A DNA stretch of 64,000 bases from Neckera pumila (Eukaryota > Streptophyta > Bryopsida > Hypnales > Neckeraceae), in NCBI GenBank assembly GCA_963969595.1, contig OZ018410.1, positions 30,198,913 to 30,262,912 on the forward strand, in the 5' to 3' direction. The notes beneath the pieces were generated by a model. It was not told the origin of the DNA. It did not search any database and was given only the letters and a program-made list of their open reading frames with translations. Within the stretch, counting starts at the first letter, position 1. Each line of letters opens with the position of its first letter. The translations under genes were made by a program, and so were the position numbers. Below are positions 35,887-48,273 of this stretch, one piece after another.

Positions 35887-38800
35887 TTAGTATCCTCCAC
35901 TCACAGTAAAGATCTTGCGAATGCTGTTCTCAGAATACTCAATGTCGACTGTGTTCGGCAACCGTTTGGGCATATGTTTCATCCAGATTCCGAAACTATG
36001 ACTGGAAGTGCCTGGGAGAATGAGTGAACTGGACATTGTCTCTTCACAATCAGTTTTGCAGTTTGAAGTGGTGGCTAGCTGCCTTTCATTATATGACGGT
36101 GAAACCCGTTCTCTTTCTAGTGGGGACTGCTGCACTACTGGAGATTGGACTCTCGAATCTCTGTACTGTACAGTTTCTTGTCACCTCTCCTTATTGTTAT
36201 GTTTTTCTCTTGTGCTTCTGTGGTCTTATTAACAGTAGGTGTTGGTGTTTCTACAGAGATGAGTGCTGCACTAGTTACATAACCTCGACTTCTGAAAAAG
36301 TTAAGGTTTGATTTACAGATGTTATTGGCTACCATGTTAGTGGTTATCTTAAGGCGTTGTCTAGTTTCTGTAATGTACAACCTATGCTACGCTGAGGATG
36401 GCGTCAGAGTTCCAGGTCAGAGTTTTACATTCGCTTCTCATGAGAATAATATTTCAAACTCGTTCAGTCGTAAATTCTGCTTGTCAGTGCGTATGCAGCC
36501 AGCCACATCGCCTAGTCCATTTTTCCCACTCTTTGTTGACCTGCAGTAAGGGGCACAATTAATGTGTGATTGATGTGTCAGGACCGTCCTATTCTCTTCC
36601 TGGCAATATTCCAGATCTCAGTACGCATGTGCAGTTGTACATTTGAGTTCATGCAGACAGCTGGCTCAACTTACCTGTTGGAGGAATCTACATCTTGGGA
36701 ACCGGAGATGTTGGCAGATGACATGCGTGAACGTAGAAGCTTCAATATGTTTGCTTCCACAGAATTTTCTACGTACAATCTGCATTGCAGACAGAAGCAG
36801 TTAAGTACACTGAACCCTCTCCACTGACGCACTCTACTTCAGATTCCTTGTAAATCCACAGAATTTGTCATGTTGTGTCCATACCTGATTGGACAACTTC
36901 CACATGTCTATTTGTGATTCTTGTAAACCCATCTGAGCGTGCATTGTCAAGTTGTGACCATACGTAAGTCCGCTTAGAATTCCTATTGTTCCCCTGGGCC
37001 AATGTTATCTGAGAGGTAGGAGTGTGATTCGCATTTTATTTCATTTTTTTCCCGTTCCATTTACGATTGACTTGGGTTTCTCTAGATACCGTTATGTACT
37101 TTAGGTCAAGATGCGAATTCTGTTGCTTTGTGATAGTGAGTCATATTTCTACCTTTTGATGACAACTGGACGCTCCTGGCCCATTCGCCAGCATCGTCCG
37201 ACGGCCTGCTCCTCGAGCTGCAGATTGCCAATAAGAATAATATGTCAGGTCATTCTCGATTCTATATCACTGCAGATGTTTTCTGTTCGAGTTCAGATTG
37301 CTACTAATTTGACACATCCTGCAATGTGCTCAATAAGAATTTGTTTTATCCGATTTCAACTTTATTCGTAGTATATTTTTGATCTTAACATTATATCGAG
37401 ATATGTGAGTGGGGGAACGCGTACTGCGGGGTTAAGGCATGGCTCCAGCTGTTTGGTAGTTGGCGTATGCAAGATCAACAAGATCACGTATTTAGCGTAT
37501 GGAAAAAGTTTAGGTAGGTTACTTTACACTCATTCTCTATAATTGCACATACCCTGTATATCTGAGAATCTCGTGTACAAATCCGATTGGGCAACGTCCA
37601 CATTGCAAGTTGTGAACTCATGTCAGAGTGCATAAAGAAGGCCATTCGCCTCCCCAGGTTGTGCAATTAGAGAGGGTTGAGTGTACTCCTGAAAGAATCT
37701 CAGCAAAATTTTCTGATTGCCGCTCTAAGGTTTTGTCAGGTTCTCTAGAAATGTCAGCAACTTTTACTTTGGAAGCATTGTGGATTTGCGTACCATGTAA
37801 ACGTGGGAAGCAGCTGTCAAGGTGATGCCCACTGCTCCTGTTCGAATTGACAGTAAAAAGACAGTCGTTGGTGGATCCTGACAATTGCAATAAAGTATTA
37901 GCACTATCGCATATACTTCGGTAAGTTCCTTGTCAGGATTGAGGGTACGACAATTTTCGGTGTAGTTACCTTAGTGCATGCAAACTTTTCATTATTGATG
38001 CGATCCTTGGTTGGTTTTCGGATATTGGCTCTTACCTTCTGAAAGGCTTCTATGGCTTGGGCACGTTTCTTCATGGGCATATCACCACTAATGAACCGGT
38101 AGTTGATTCCCTTTTTCTTGAATTCTGCTTTCAACCAGGCTATGGTTTGCATAAACTGGCTAAAGATCAGGACCTGCATGGATATGCAATATTCGCACAG
38201 GTGATGTAGTGGAAACCAGGTGAGGATTGACAAATCCCCCTAAACGTTGCAACTGTCGATCTGTTAAAAGTTGCAAAGATCTAGTACGCTCAACCCTCTC
38301 GAGTGAATCACTCTGGAATTGTTTTTTCCCTGCGGATCCTCAGAATCTTTTCGTGTTGTGTATACATCCGATTTGGCTTTCCTTATATGCCTTCAGAATC
38401 TATCTTGTTGTGTGTACATCTGATTGGGCAACTTCCGCATATGAAGTTGTGAACATGTGAGTGCAATTAGAAGCCCATTTGTTCACCCCAGGCAATGGCA
38501 TTGGAGGGTTGAGTGTAAGAGTGATTTAGCCTTCAGGACTGAAGAGAAATAGTAAAAATACCTTAGCTCCGTCATGCTCTTTCCTGACTTTGGCCAAATC
38601 AGCAAGCAACGTCTTCAACTTGGATTTCATCTGGACTCCCTTGATGGGCACCCCAGTATCGTCAGAGTCTGATGTGGATGCAGTCGGCGAGTTCACTGGT
38701 TTGGGATCCAGTAGTGGTACAAGTGCCACGGATCTTGTCGGGTTAGGAGGATACGTGAAGAGCTGATTTGCTGTCACTGGACTCCCGCAGATGGCACACT

Positions 38801-41800
38801 GCCCTTGAGACCCCGTGGGCAAGCTCGACATCACACACTCACTGCAGAACCTGTGCAACACGTAAACTTGTGGAAAGTATTAGTTACTAAAGGTGTCAGA
38901 GCTAGCCAGCAGAAGAAAGCAATTTCAGCCCGAAACCTTACGAGGGAGGCAAGTACTGGCGTTCTGCTCAATTTGGTAACAACTTGCAAATCATGGAGTA
39001 TAGAGTATGGAGTATAGAAGCATCCTAGCGTGATTCCTATTGTTGAACTGCCTTCTTGTTGACATTTGAAAGATGTTTCCAATGCACATTAAAGTTTTTC
39101 TAAAAGTCAACACTATTTTGCGATTTGTGATTGAATTACCCAAAACAATGCTTGTTAGTACTGTTCATGGAAATGTTCATCAGGATTACTCTTACTATTC
39201 AACTGAACCCAGGTTTGCCTGCCTACTTTGACTGAAACAACAGGGGTCGCTTTTTTGGGAAGGGTTGCAATTAGGTTTAGTCACCTTACTTTCTTACTTC
39301 AAGTTCATGGAATCTGTCCAAGCCCTAGCTTAGCCAAGTATAAGATTATGTCAGGGTTGTGGTAATTGTTGCTTACCAGTGCCCACATGGTGTTTTGGTC
39401 GGGCATTCCATGAGTTCAAAACAAATGCCGCACTCGCCGTCCATGTCATCGAGAGGCCCAGTGAGAGTAGGAGATAGTGGTGGAGCACCCGTCAGCGTCT
39501 CGGAAGGCACTCCGCCTGTGCTACCACCGTTCACTTCTTCTTTGCTCATAGTCAGTTCAACCTGTGAAACAAAACCTCCGCTGCAAAGCCTGCAGGCAAA
39601 ACCCCATCGTGAGAAGCGACGATTAGAAAATTATTCACTAATGCAGCTGAGGACTATTAAAATATCAATATCTGAGGTAGAGCACTAAAACCATCAGAAT
39701 CCTGATCCCGTCTCGTATACTGACCCAACATCAACTCATCTGTCAATTCATTCACTTGGTAGGACTAATAAGCAAGTGAAGTAAGCATGACTTGGCTAAA
39801 TCTTGATTGCCACTCATCTTCAAATGGAAATGTGCTTGTCTACTGTGACGGAACAGTCGGTGCGTGGCATACCTCCGCAGCGGGAGGAGAAGTGACATGA
39901 TTTGGAGAATGTTTTTGGACACCACAGTTGGACCCCAGCATCGGAACTGCTCAAATTTACGTATCACATGCTGATACACTGCCTCATACGCACGCCGCTC
40001 ATGGGTGGTGAAGGTGACGGGCAAGTCTTGTTCAGTTTTGGGAGGCAGCCTCAGCAGCTCCCTTCCGTTAAACTTTTGCTGCTTTGTATGCCGAATCATC
40101 ATCTGATTCAAGGGATGCATTTTTTTCACCGCGTTTGTTTTCTAGTCTTGTCGATAAGTGTACTACGACAGAGCGACTGACATGAACTAATATTCAATGT
40201 AAATGCTTCGAAATACCGACTTCTTGGTACCCATTTAGAAAGAGTGGTCATTCCAATTCCGAGATGTGGCGTACCGTACCTTATTCAGGGTCCACAAGAG
40301 CACTGTTTGATCGTCGCTCTTACATTGGCGTTCATAAGGGCGTCCTATTCTTCTTCTGAACGTGCTCTTATTATCCAAGGGTCCCAGTTTCAAGAACAGG
40401 AACTGGTTTGCAAGAAAACAGCGGTTTAATCAGAAGTTCCGCAAGAGCGAGGAAGTATTGTGTAAAATTGTATTATGACATTTTTCTGTAGACATTAAAT
40501 AAATGGCATTGACAGGAGAAAAATTATAAGTTACAAATTCTCATATTTTTCCTCGTGATCTTACGGAAATGCATGAAAGGCATGTGGAGAAATTGAGTTC
40601 CTTACTTGACCATACAGGTCATAAATACTAGTATTGATGGGAGTGCCTGTGCAGCACCATCGGCGATCTGCTTTTAGCTGAGCACATGCTCGCGAATGCA
40701 AAGGTGCTGGATCTTTCACCTTTTTCGTCTCAACATCACAACCACAATTTCAAATTAGAACTTGACATGATGGTATGCTTCTTCATCACAAAGAAGTAGG
40801 TTACAAAGAGCGAGAACAAAGATTACTGCGACACTATCATATCCTGCTTGATCCAAATAATGTTGTGAATATCAACTGGTGGCTGGTGGACAAGTAGGGA
40901 AAGTCACTCACAGTATGCGACTCGTCAAGCACAACTCGCCACCAGTTCACAGTTAGTAGGGGGCAGAATTGTTCTGCGAATCCTGACCCGTGACGTGTAG
41001 CTTGTGTAGCCTTGCTGAAGTCACTCCCCAAGGTTGCGTATGTTGTGATAACCTGCCCAAATGCCACAGAATTTCAAACACTGAAAACACTGTAAGTTTC
41101 TCGATCAAACAATATTTCCCAAGCAGAAGATCCTGCATGATACAATTGTAGTAAGTTAATTTCTTCCGAAATCTCAGAGAATCGATTCTACTCACCGAGG
41201 ATGTTTCATAATTAAGAGCGCAAAGATGAAGTTAAGTTACGCGGAACTTACAATATCGAACTTCGCAAGCCTCTTTGGGTCCCGAATTCTGAGTAATCAC
41301 AAAGTAAGCTCTCGTCAGCTGCATTTTAAGAGTTCAAAGTATTACCACGTCAATTCTGGCGAGCTTGAAAATCTTGACCCAGTACCAAAATGACTTATTG
41401 TTAATCACTAGGAACTGAATTGCATGAAGGCACATAGTTTACCTCTTGGAACCATGGTACATGTAGATGCTCAGGTTTGCAGCAAGCTTGCTCTTCACCT
41501 CGTTGGCCCATTGGCCCACGATTGAAACAGGGCAGACAACTGCCACGTCATGGAAAAGATGCAGTTTCTTAAAGCCGGGGACAATATGTGTTACACAAGG
41601 TTTTGGCCTTTCTGTTTACAAGAGTGAAAGTAATCGACTATTCTGAATTTCTCGCTAATGTACTGGTTACTGAAACTTACCGAGCGTGCCCTTGGAAGAT
41701 GCAGGCGCACACCGATCCACAGGACAAGGGTTCGCCAAGATGAGAGCCAGAATCTGGGAATATTTTTCGCCCATTTTGAGTATTCTTTGGTATTCACTCA

Positions 41801-44762
41801 CGTGGACTCATTAAAGAATGGTGTAAGCATGACTTGCCAAAATATCTATAGCCACGGAAATTTGAATGGAAATGGTGTGTCTACTGTCACTTATAGTGGA
41901 CACAACGTCCTACTTTGAAACTGCATAAGAAATTCATACGCAGCGATAAAATTTGGTCTCAACAGAGATGACTCTGATACTCAATGATCTCTCCAAAGTT
42001 CTATCCATATCCCCAACGTTAAGGTAGAGGATACTATTTGTTTGACTATAAGCATTTTCTCTTTCATGAAAAAGATTATGTAGAAACATGACTTGGTAGG
42101 AAGAGAAAAAATGAATTCAAGATTGGCACTGGATTTTACCTCAATGGTTTTTCCAAGGCCCATTTCTTCACAAAGAAACCCTCCTCTGGCTGTGGACTCG
42201 GACGCCTCCTCGTGTGCTTCCCTTAGCAAGAGGTGGTTCAAAGAAGCCGAGTACATGAGCGACATGCCGCCAATACTAGTTTGGAGGGGCTGATAGTTCA
42301 GACTGAGAAATCCACCATCCCTCTGTTCGGAGTCCAGCATGAACTGCAATGACTGCCGCTGGTAGGGACGTAAGGGCACGGACAGACCTGCAGGCTGGTC
42401 GGCTTCCTCATAGCAGTTGCCCTCCAGATCTCGAAGTAGTCCAGCAAAGGTCGTCCAGTCATCAGAGGACTCGGTCCATCGGCGGAGATCGTCAACGCAT
42501 TGCAAGTGCGAATGAAGAGCCACATCGTCTGGGAAAAGTTCCTTGAGGAGCTCGCGGAGCACCAAACTATCCTCGCCACGATCTTTTCGGAAAAAGGTGC
42601 GAATGTGGGACGTGCCCACCTCGGCGAAGTCATAGTTCGTGGACACTGTCACAATGACTTGCAGCTGCCCTTGCGCTTCATTTAGCCTGCACATTCACCA
42701 GCAAGGTTATTTATGCCATTTTCCCAGTCTGGCAAGACAATTCTAATATTGATTCTTCGAAGTGAACTTTGCGATGAATGTGAGACCTAGAGCTCAGTGA
42801 AAAATGAGGGTGTCATAAGATTAATAGTACGCACAAGAGCTCTTCTAGAAGAGCGTGATAATTCGAGAGTGTCGACTCATCTTCAGCAATGACCTCCACA
42901 TATTGTAGCTGCACTGGTTTTCCCTGATCTCCTACTGCATACAATCGAGAATACTTATCAGCACATTCAGCCACTTAGACCTGAGTGTCCCACACTGCGG
43001 GGATACACAAACAAACTACCACACCGACGTATTCAGAGGACATTCAAAATGCATGCGCAGCAACTCGACACTATTGAAGAACTTGAAAGATATACACTAG
43101 TAATTTCCAAGTGATTTAATTCAAATTGCTTGCTCGCTACGAATTCTCAGTGACTAAGGGGCGTACGGTTACGAGAGAAGAGTTCCAAGGAGAACTGGTC
43201 GAAGGATCTCACAAGCTCCTCCAGAGTTTTGTCCAAATGTCGTACCTTCAAGGGGATATGGACTGTTCCAAATTCATAGCAACTGTTCAACAAAGACAAA
43301 AGCAACGAAAGCAAAGTTGAGTAACCAAAACAGAAAGTGGCTCCGCTCACCTCGACCGATCCAATCCCAAAAGAAAAAACAAGAAGACCTAAGGTGAGGA
43401 AAGCAGAAAGCAGTGCAGAAAAAACTAAGAAGGAAAGCTTGGAATCCAAATGCATGCATGCAGGACATGCACTGCAATGAAGAAGGGAGGCGTGCACTTA
43501 CTAACAGTCCAAGGAAGGGTCAGAGCGGGGGCGAGAGGGAACAAGGACAATCGACGAGGTGGGGCTGTAAGAAGGAAGAAGGCAGTCGGTTTCGGCGCTC
43601 TCCTCATGCAAATTAGTAAGTGTGTGGCTCATGTCAGATTGCTCCAATGTGCCGCCAAGCGGCACGGTGCAGAAGGCATTTGACTGCCCACCGTAGAGGC
43701 CATCTTGCGGGGTGCTGCCACCCGTTGGGCTCCCAGCTTGCTCCACGGTACGCCCGCCCATCAACTGCTGCCCAACCCACAACTGAAAAATCGCATCACG
43801 ATGGATCATCGGAACAACTTCGTCGACAGAATGCTAACTAACTACGGTCATCACATAATTGACCGTGTGAGGGGGAAACTTCAAAATGATCTTGCGAGCG
43901 GGAAACTGATCGATGTGCACTGCACCTTGTGTTTAAGCCAGAACCAGGAGGTGGCAGTGGCATTGCAGTGGTCTTCGCTGTTCAATCCCGTGCCCCAGAG
44001 CGGACATGGCGCCACCACTTCGCAAGAATAGCACCAGCACTGCATGGCAACCAGCACATTCATGTCAATCTGCAAATGAAATCATGCAGCATCCCGTACG
44101 TGACGACTGCTCACAATGCCTTGGCAGGATCACATGATTCTCCCTGTGGCCTCAAACTATGGCGAGGGGCGTATGACGAAGAGAGATAGTGCATACAAGC
44201 TTTCTTGCTACCTTGTTGCAGTGTGAGCTGTTGGAGACGCCAGGGGGAGGAATGAATGGAAACACAACGCAGACGTGACGTGGGTGCGGGAAGTCTCGAA
44301 GCATGAGCGAGTCGTCGAGGCCACCTCCACTGGTGCTGCAGTCTGCAGCCATGGCGTGATCCTGCAAACCACCGAACGCACTCCTGCTGAAGTCATCGTG
44401 GTCCTCTTCCTCGTCGAGACTCCGGCTATCGACATTGATGACGAAGCTGTCGTCGAACGTGTTGAGCATCAGCCTCGCTCGCTTTTCTTGAAACAAGCTG
44501 CTGCATTCGTCCTCCTCACCTGCAGTACCATAGATGCAGGTGCTTCGATCATTCTCAATAGAATATCATATAGGCAAATGAGCATACCGGGGTTTGGGAC
44601 ATTGGTCGTCATTCTCTGATTCTTGGAATGGGAAGCATCTCAGAGAAGGACGTCCAACGCATAAGCCCCAAGAATGACGCTCTCGTAACTTGAAGACTCT
44701 TAGCCTGTGAGGGTACTTTCCGATGGTCAAGAATCAGAGCAGGAATATCAAAGGAGGCCATG
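35887..44762 (-). CDS. RAD5/HLTF-like SNF2 ATPase with inserted RING finger
   Basis: A many-exon gene. Recognised exons, 5' to 3': 44704-44588, about 44520-44212, 44069-43926, 43782-43502, 43282-43173, 42934-42835, 42686-42140, 41753-41681, 41539-41443, 41288-41252, 41052-40912, about 40717-40606, 40402-40280, 40141-39873, 39589-39377, 38850-38562, 38173-38036, 37877-37794, 37448-37425, 37217-37153, 36779-36675, and probably a last exon ending TAA at 35887. The N-terminal part has a Cys/His cluster (PRHVCVVFPF, HCNK, CWCYSC, PCPLWG). SNF2 motifs: I CEEMGLGKTIE, Ia VVCPVSIVGQW, II DESHT, III CTGTPINT. A C3HC4 RING (CGICFEL...CGHWFCSEC...CAIC) splits the two helicase lobes, as in RAD5/HLTF proteins that couple DNA translocation with ubiquitin ligase activity. 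The second lobe has VLIFSQF, SIRTGAVGITLTAA (V) and QAVGRCWRMGQ (VI). The first coding exon (ATG at 44762 or further upstream) and the last are uncertain; some N-terminal joins do not keep phase as I read them. A nuclear role in DNA repair or chromatin is inferred. Confidence 0.85.
36806..37026. mobile_element. Intronic TACACTC MITE, copy 1 (decayed)
   Basis: It begins TACACTGAACCCTCT and ends in a degraded inverse (GAGAGGTAGGAGTGTG). Inside it shares GATTGGACAACTTCCACATG and AAGTTGTGA with the other two copies. It lies in an intron of the SNF2 gene, starting about 27 bp from the acceptor of the 36779-36675 exon. Confidence 0.5.
37525..37685. mobile_element. Intronic TACACTC MITE, copy 2
   Basis: 161 bp. 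The left end TACACTCATTCTCTATAATT (continuing GCAC) and the right end GTGCAATTAGAGAGGGTTGA (continuing GTGTA) are inverse complements over about 25 bp with a few mismatches. The interior has GATTGGGCAACGTCCACAT and AAGTTGTGAACTCATGT, shared with copies 1 and 3. It lies within an intron of the SNF2 gene. Confidence 0.65.
38285..38517. mobile_element. Intronic TACACTC MITE, copy 3
   Basis: 233 bp. Ends TACGCTCAACCCTCT and GGAGGGTTGAGTGTA are inverse complements with two mismatches. The interior contains GATTGGGCAACTTCCGCATA and AAGTTGTGAACATGTGAGTG, the same core as copy 2, plus a partial second copy of the core at about 38340. It lies in the SNF2 intron between the RING-containing exon and the next. 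Confidence 0.65.
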
Positions 44763-45383
44763 GCTACCCAAATTCCGAGTGATTTCCCGAAACTCTGGCC
44801 CCTTCCGTCAATTGAAAGCTTCTTTCATCTTTTCACTATTTCCTGTTTTATGAAGAGATGCAGACTGTGTAGAGTCTTGAATTTCTCCGCGATCGAAACA
44901 AGGCTCGGGAGGCACTTGACTTGGGTTAGCATCCACCTGCGAATGCTAACCAGGGACACAGGGATTTTGCGTCACATACAACTGTATCCACAATCGGAAT
45001 TTAGCTCTTGCAAGAGAAAAGATCGGAGGGCGGTTTCAAGGTTCAAACAAGCACTGAGGGATTGGGATTTACTAAACTTGCCGATGTCTTGTCTTGCCAT
45101 GATAGCTCGGAAACCTTGCTGAACTGTTGAAATTGGATAGTAAAAACTTTGAAGTATGAGTCGCATTTGGAGTCATGGCGACGGAGAGTGAGTGACTGAG
45201 GCTGGGTGAGTGAAAGCACCTGATTTCCGACAACAAAGGGTGCATGCTAAAATGGGGAATGAACGCGTCTTGGACTGAAAATTGAAGTTCTTGAGTGGCT
45301 TAACTGCTGGCTGGCATTCGATGGTTTCTATCGCAGAGAGCCCGGCTTATTATGGCAGTCAGATCAATTACGTGGGGGATTCG
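44763..45383. other. 5' part of the SNF2 locus, exon structure unresolved
   Basis: This lies between the first recognised SNF2 exon and a candidate first coding exon. A 64-codon minus-strand ORF (44972-45166) could contain an exon, but I cannot find splice borders that keep the frame on both sides. Confidence 0.35.
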
Positions 45384-45657
45384 TTAATGCAACACTGACA
45401 GTGTAGTATCTAGTAATTCCGTTTCGCTGAAATTGATTGATTGTTGCGGACCTGAGCGTTTGCCTGCTGCTGGTTGATCATATGTGAACGAGTCCTCAGG
45501 CGCCAGACTTGCATGCATTTCTTCCATAGATTTTTGCAACTCGTTTTCGATGTGCATTCCCGAACTCGGAGTCAGGTGTGGCATGGCCAACCCACAAAAC
45601 TGCGCCCCACTGTTCCAATTGCCGGGCTTGAACTCGTCGAACACCATTTTGCTCATG
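45384..45657 (-). CDS. Candidate first coding exon of the SNF2 gene
   Basis: An open segment starting MSKMVFDEFKPGNWNSG (ATG near 45657) and running to a possible donor (TCA|GTGTTG) near 45390. It is acidic and serine-rich with no recognised domain. Same strand as the SNF2 gene and preceded by a GA/CT-rich tract typical of plant 5' leaders. The donor phase does not fit the 44704 exon directly, so an intervening exon would be required. It could also be an upstream ORF or a separate small gene. Confidence 0.35.
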
Positions 45658-45919
45658 AGGAGGTAATATATCTGTTGATCGATCAGCCTCCACAGCAGCA
45701 ATTAAATTTCGGGACAACAACCAGTTCAGCTTCCAATTCCTGGTTTTGTTTACCCTTTCTTCAACTGAACTCTCAGTTCTCTGGGAAGCAACACTCGCTT
45801 CCGCCTTCCAACACACGCACAACCTGTTTACAGCACTCAGCTTCGAAGCTCCAAAATGCAACAACGTTCCCAGCCAAGCAGCTACATCGCCGAGCAGGAG
45901 CAGAAGCAGCAGCAGCCAG

Positions 45920-46262
45920 TGACTCTCCCTCTCTATATTGTTTTCTCTCTCTCTGTGTCTCGCTGTCTCCCTTCTCCTGCCTAATGCGACTCCGGCTTTG
46001 AAGTCGATCAACGAGCTGGCAGGGCAAGCCAGCCAGCGAGAGAGCGAGCGAGCAATCAAAGTACAGAGCTGCTGCAGTGACCAAGTGATGATGGAGTCAG
46101 GGGAGTTGGACAATGATAATCATTGACCCTCCGAGCCCGGAGAGGTGATGATAAGCGCGAGAGGGAGAGCACGGAGGGGGGAACTTGGAAAATGGAAGAC
46201 GGGGCTACGTCGTCGTCCTTTAAGCTCCCAGAGAGACAGAGGGAGAGAGAGAGAGCGTCCCG
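45920..46262. promoter_or_regulatory. GA/CT-rich tracts at a probable divergent gene head
   Basis: CT-rich runs (CTCTCCCTCTC near 45926, CTCTCTCTCTGTGTCTC near 45949) and a GA-rich run (GAGAGACAGAGGGAGAGAGA near 46232) flank about 300 bases. Such tracts are common in plant core promoters and 5' leaders. The position between the minus-strand SNF2 gene and plus-strand genes downstream fits a promoter region, but no start site is demonstrable from sequence alone. Confidence 0.4.
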
Positions 46263-47155
46263 TGAAATGATTCCTCGGCCACCAGCGTCACTCGGTCGTT
46301 AGACTAGAAGTTCCAGCTGCACCTGCTGCAGTGTTGCATGATGGATCTACCAAGAAAGTGTAGCAACTCGGGCAGTCAGTACGGCAATGATTGGCCGTTA
46401 TCCGGATGAAACTCACGACGCCAAGCCCCTCGGCGATCGAAGCAGCGGAATCATTCCCAATCATGGCCGCCCGCCACTCCACTGGCCGTTATCGCTACCG
46501 GCCGAATCCCCCTACCGGCCTCTGCAGCAACACCAGCAGCCTCTGCTTCTCTGTCAGTTAGTAAGCTTAACTTTCAGACCACGGCACCAATGTGTGTTCT
46601 TCATTTCTATTTTCACCCGGTGTCACTTTTAGCAACACACGCATGCCGCCGGTCCATTGCAGTGGCGTTCCATAGCAATGTGTTGATACGAAGAACGACG
46701 TTCGAGAACGTTCTCGCAATCGAGCTCAGCGTCAGTTTGAGCGTTTTTCCAATGCCTGTCAATTACATCTGAGAGGTTGCAACTCAAGAAACACAGGTGT
46801 TGAAGAGGCAGAGTAAAACGCAAAACTAGTTAGCAAAAACACAGTTCAAAAATTCTGGACTCTCCACAACAATCATCGCATTTGGAATTCACCACCGCTC
46901 GTCTACGCACAGAGTTAAACTACATTAGAGCTTCCAACATTTTGTCACTACGTGATCCTTGCAGCACTTGTGATATACAGCGTTCGTCGTCATTTTACCA
47001 AGTGCTCTTTCTTTTCCCAAATTGCACGGATCCACGACGGAAGCGCATGCGAACTGTTTAACTAACGAGGTGGTAAAAGAATGAGAAGGTTCTGCAAAAT
47101 TCATGTGGTGGAGAGGATGTAATCAACTGACACTCAAAGGGAACACGAAGCTCAA
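46263..47155. other. Divergent intergenic region
   Basis: Moderate-GC DNA between the SNF2 gene head and the next plus-strand gene. Short overlapping ORFs on both strands are not recognisable. An untranslated first exon of the following gene may lie here (a possible donor TTA|GTAAGC is at about 46561), but this is only a guess. Confidence 0.35.
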
Positions 47156-48091
47156 ATGCAACGACCTCAATGCAAGAAGCTGAGGCTTGAACGACCGCAC
47201 AACTTACCCCCATGCCATGACCACTCCCAGGAATCATCATCATCATCATCCGCAGATCCCCCTCAACGCCAAGAACCACCACCTCGCAACATCCTTCTCC
47301 TCACGTGCCCCTCCTCTCTCAACCTCAGCGATGCAATCTCGCATCGAAACAACAAGGCTAGGGTACTGCACGAATTGATGAGCAAGCCAAAATCCGTGCT
47401 CGTCCCAACGGCACACTTCATTTCATCGGGTGCCCTTCAAGTGCCTTCTTCTTCTGTTTTGGCAGTCGCAGGGGTGAGTATTTATAGCTAGGCATGTTTT
47501 TTATAAATATCTTTCGATGAGGACTCTCTCAACAATCCCTTCAGCACTTCAAGAGCATCTTCCATCAACCTCCCTTCATTCACGCCATTTGCTGCTCTTG
47601 AACTCTGTTCGAGTCCCCTACGCGCCATCAGAGCTTGTACTCTTGATCCATGCAGTGGATAAGATGATTGCGCCTATTGAAGAGGACAGCCTTTGCGCCT
47701 TCGATTCCTGCTCTTTCAGGTGAATGCCGTCTTCATTTGCAGATTCTGAGCCTTTCAGTGACCTATTCGCGGCATTAGGTCTTACCATATGCACGCAATT
47801 TCGTTCCAGACGCAAGTCGCCAATATCTTAGCCATTTCGTCTTGTGATTCTGCTGCAAGATATCGCTTCTCGGGGTCCATAGGAGTAGCAAGACTTGAAG
47901 CTTGCCTTAGCAGCACCACGGGATTAGTGTCTCCAAAATTGTCCCAAAAGCTGGAGTGGACAGTCCTTTCTCTCGGTGACGGCGGGATCGTTGTAGTCAA
48001 AGCAGGTGTACGCTATTTCGTGGATATCATGTTCGAGACAAAAGTTAAGAGGACAGCTGAATCCATTTCACCGATCATACCAATCACGTAG
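47156..48091 (+). CDS. Unrecognised three-exon gene upstream of HTD2
   Basis: Three open segments can be joined in frame: 47156-47473 (starting MQRPQCKKLRLERPHNLPPC, donor GGG|GTGAGT), 47556-47719 (acceptor AAGAG|CATC, donor TCAG|GTGAAT) and about 47779-48091 (acceptor TTAG|GTCTTAC), ending TAG. The predicted protein is about 265 residues. Its N-terminal third is rich in Pro, Ser and His; the rest contains SELVLLIHAVDKMIAPIEED and WTVLSLGDGGIVVVKAGVRY, which look like strands of a folded domain. I do not recognise the family. An alternative start is ATG 47517, inside the first proposed intron. The stop is about 180 bp before the HTD2 start codon, same strand. The opposite strand is also partly open, so the call is tentative. 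Confidence 0.35.
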
Positions 48092-48273
48092 CCCCCTGCT
48101 CTCTTCAAGGGTTGCGCTTGATGGAAATTCTGCACTGGTCAGGGTTTGCGTCAGTGTTGGTCTTCCTCCTAAACAGATTCTACTCAAGGGTTTACTAACC
48201 CTAGACCTAAAACATTCGAGTCGGTTTTCGTTTCCGGCCTAGCGTGTTGATTCTCGATCTTCCGACAATCGCG

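Noticed and set aside
43705..44619. Plus-strand ORFs of 73-114 codons opposite the SNF2 gene
   Set aside because: They are antisense shadows of GC-richer SNF2 exons, which carry conserved motifs in the minus frame.
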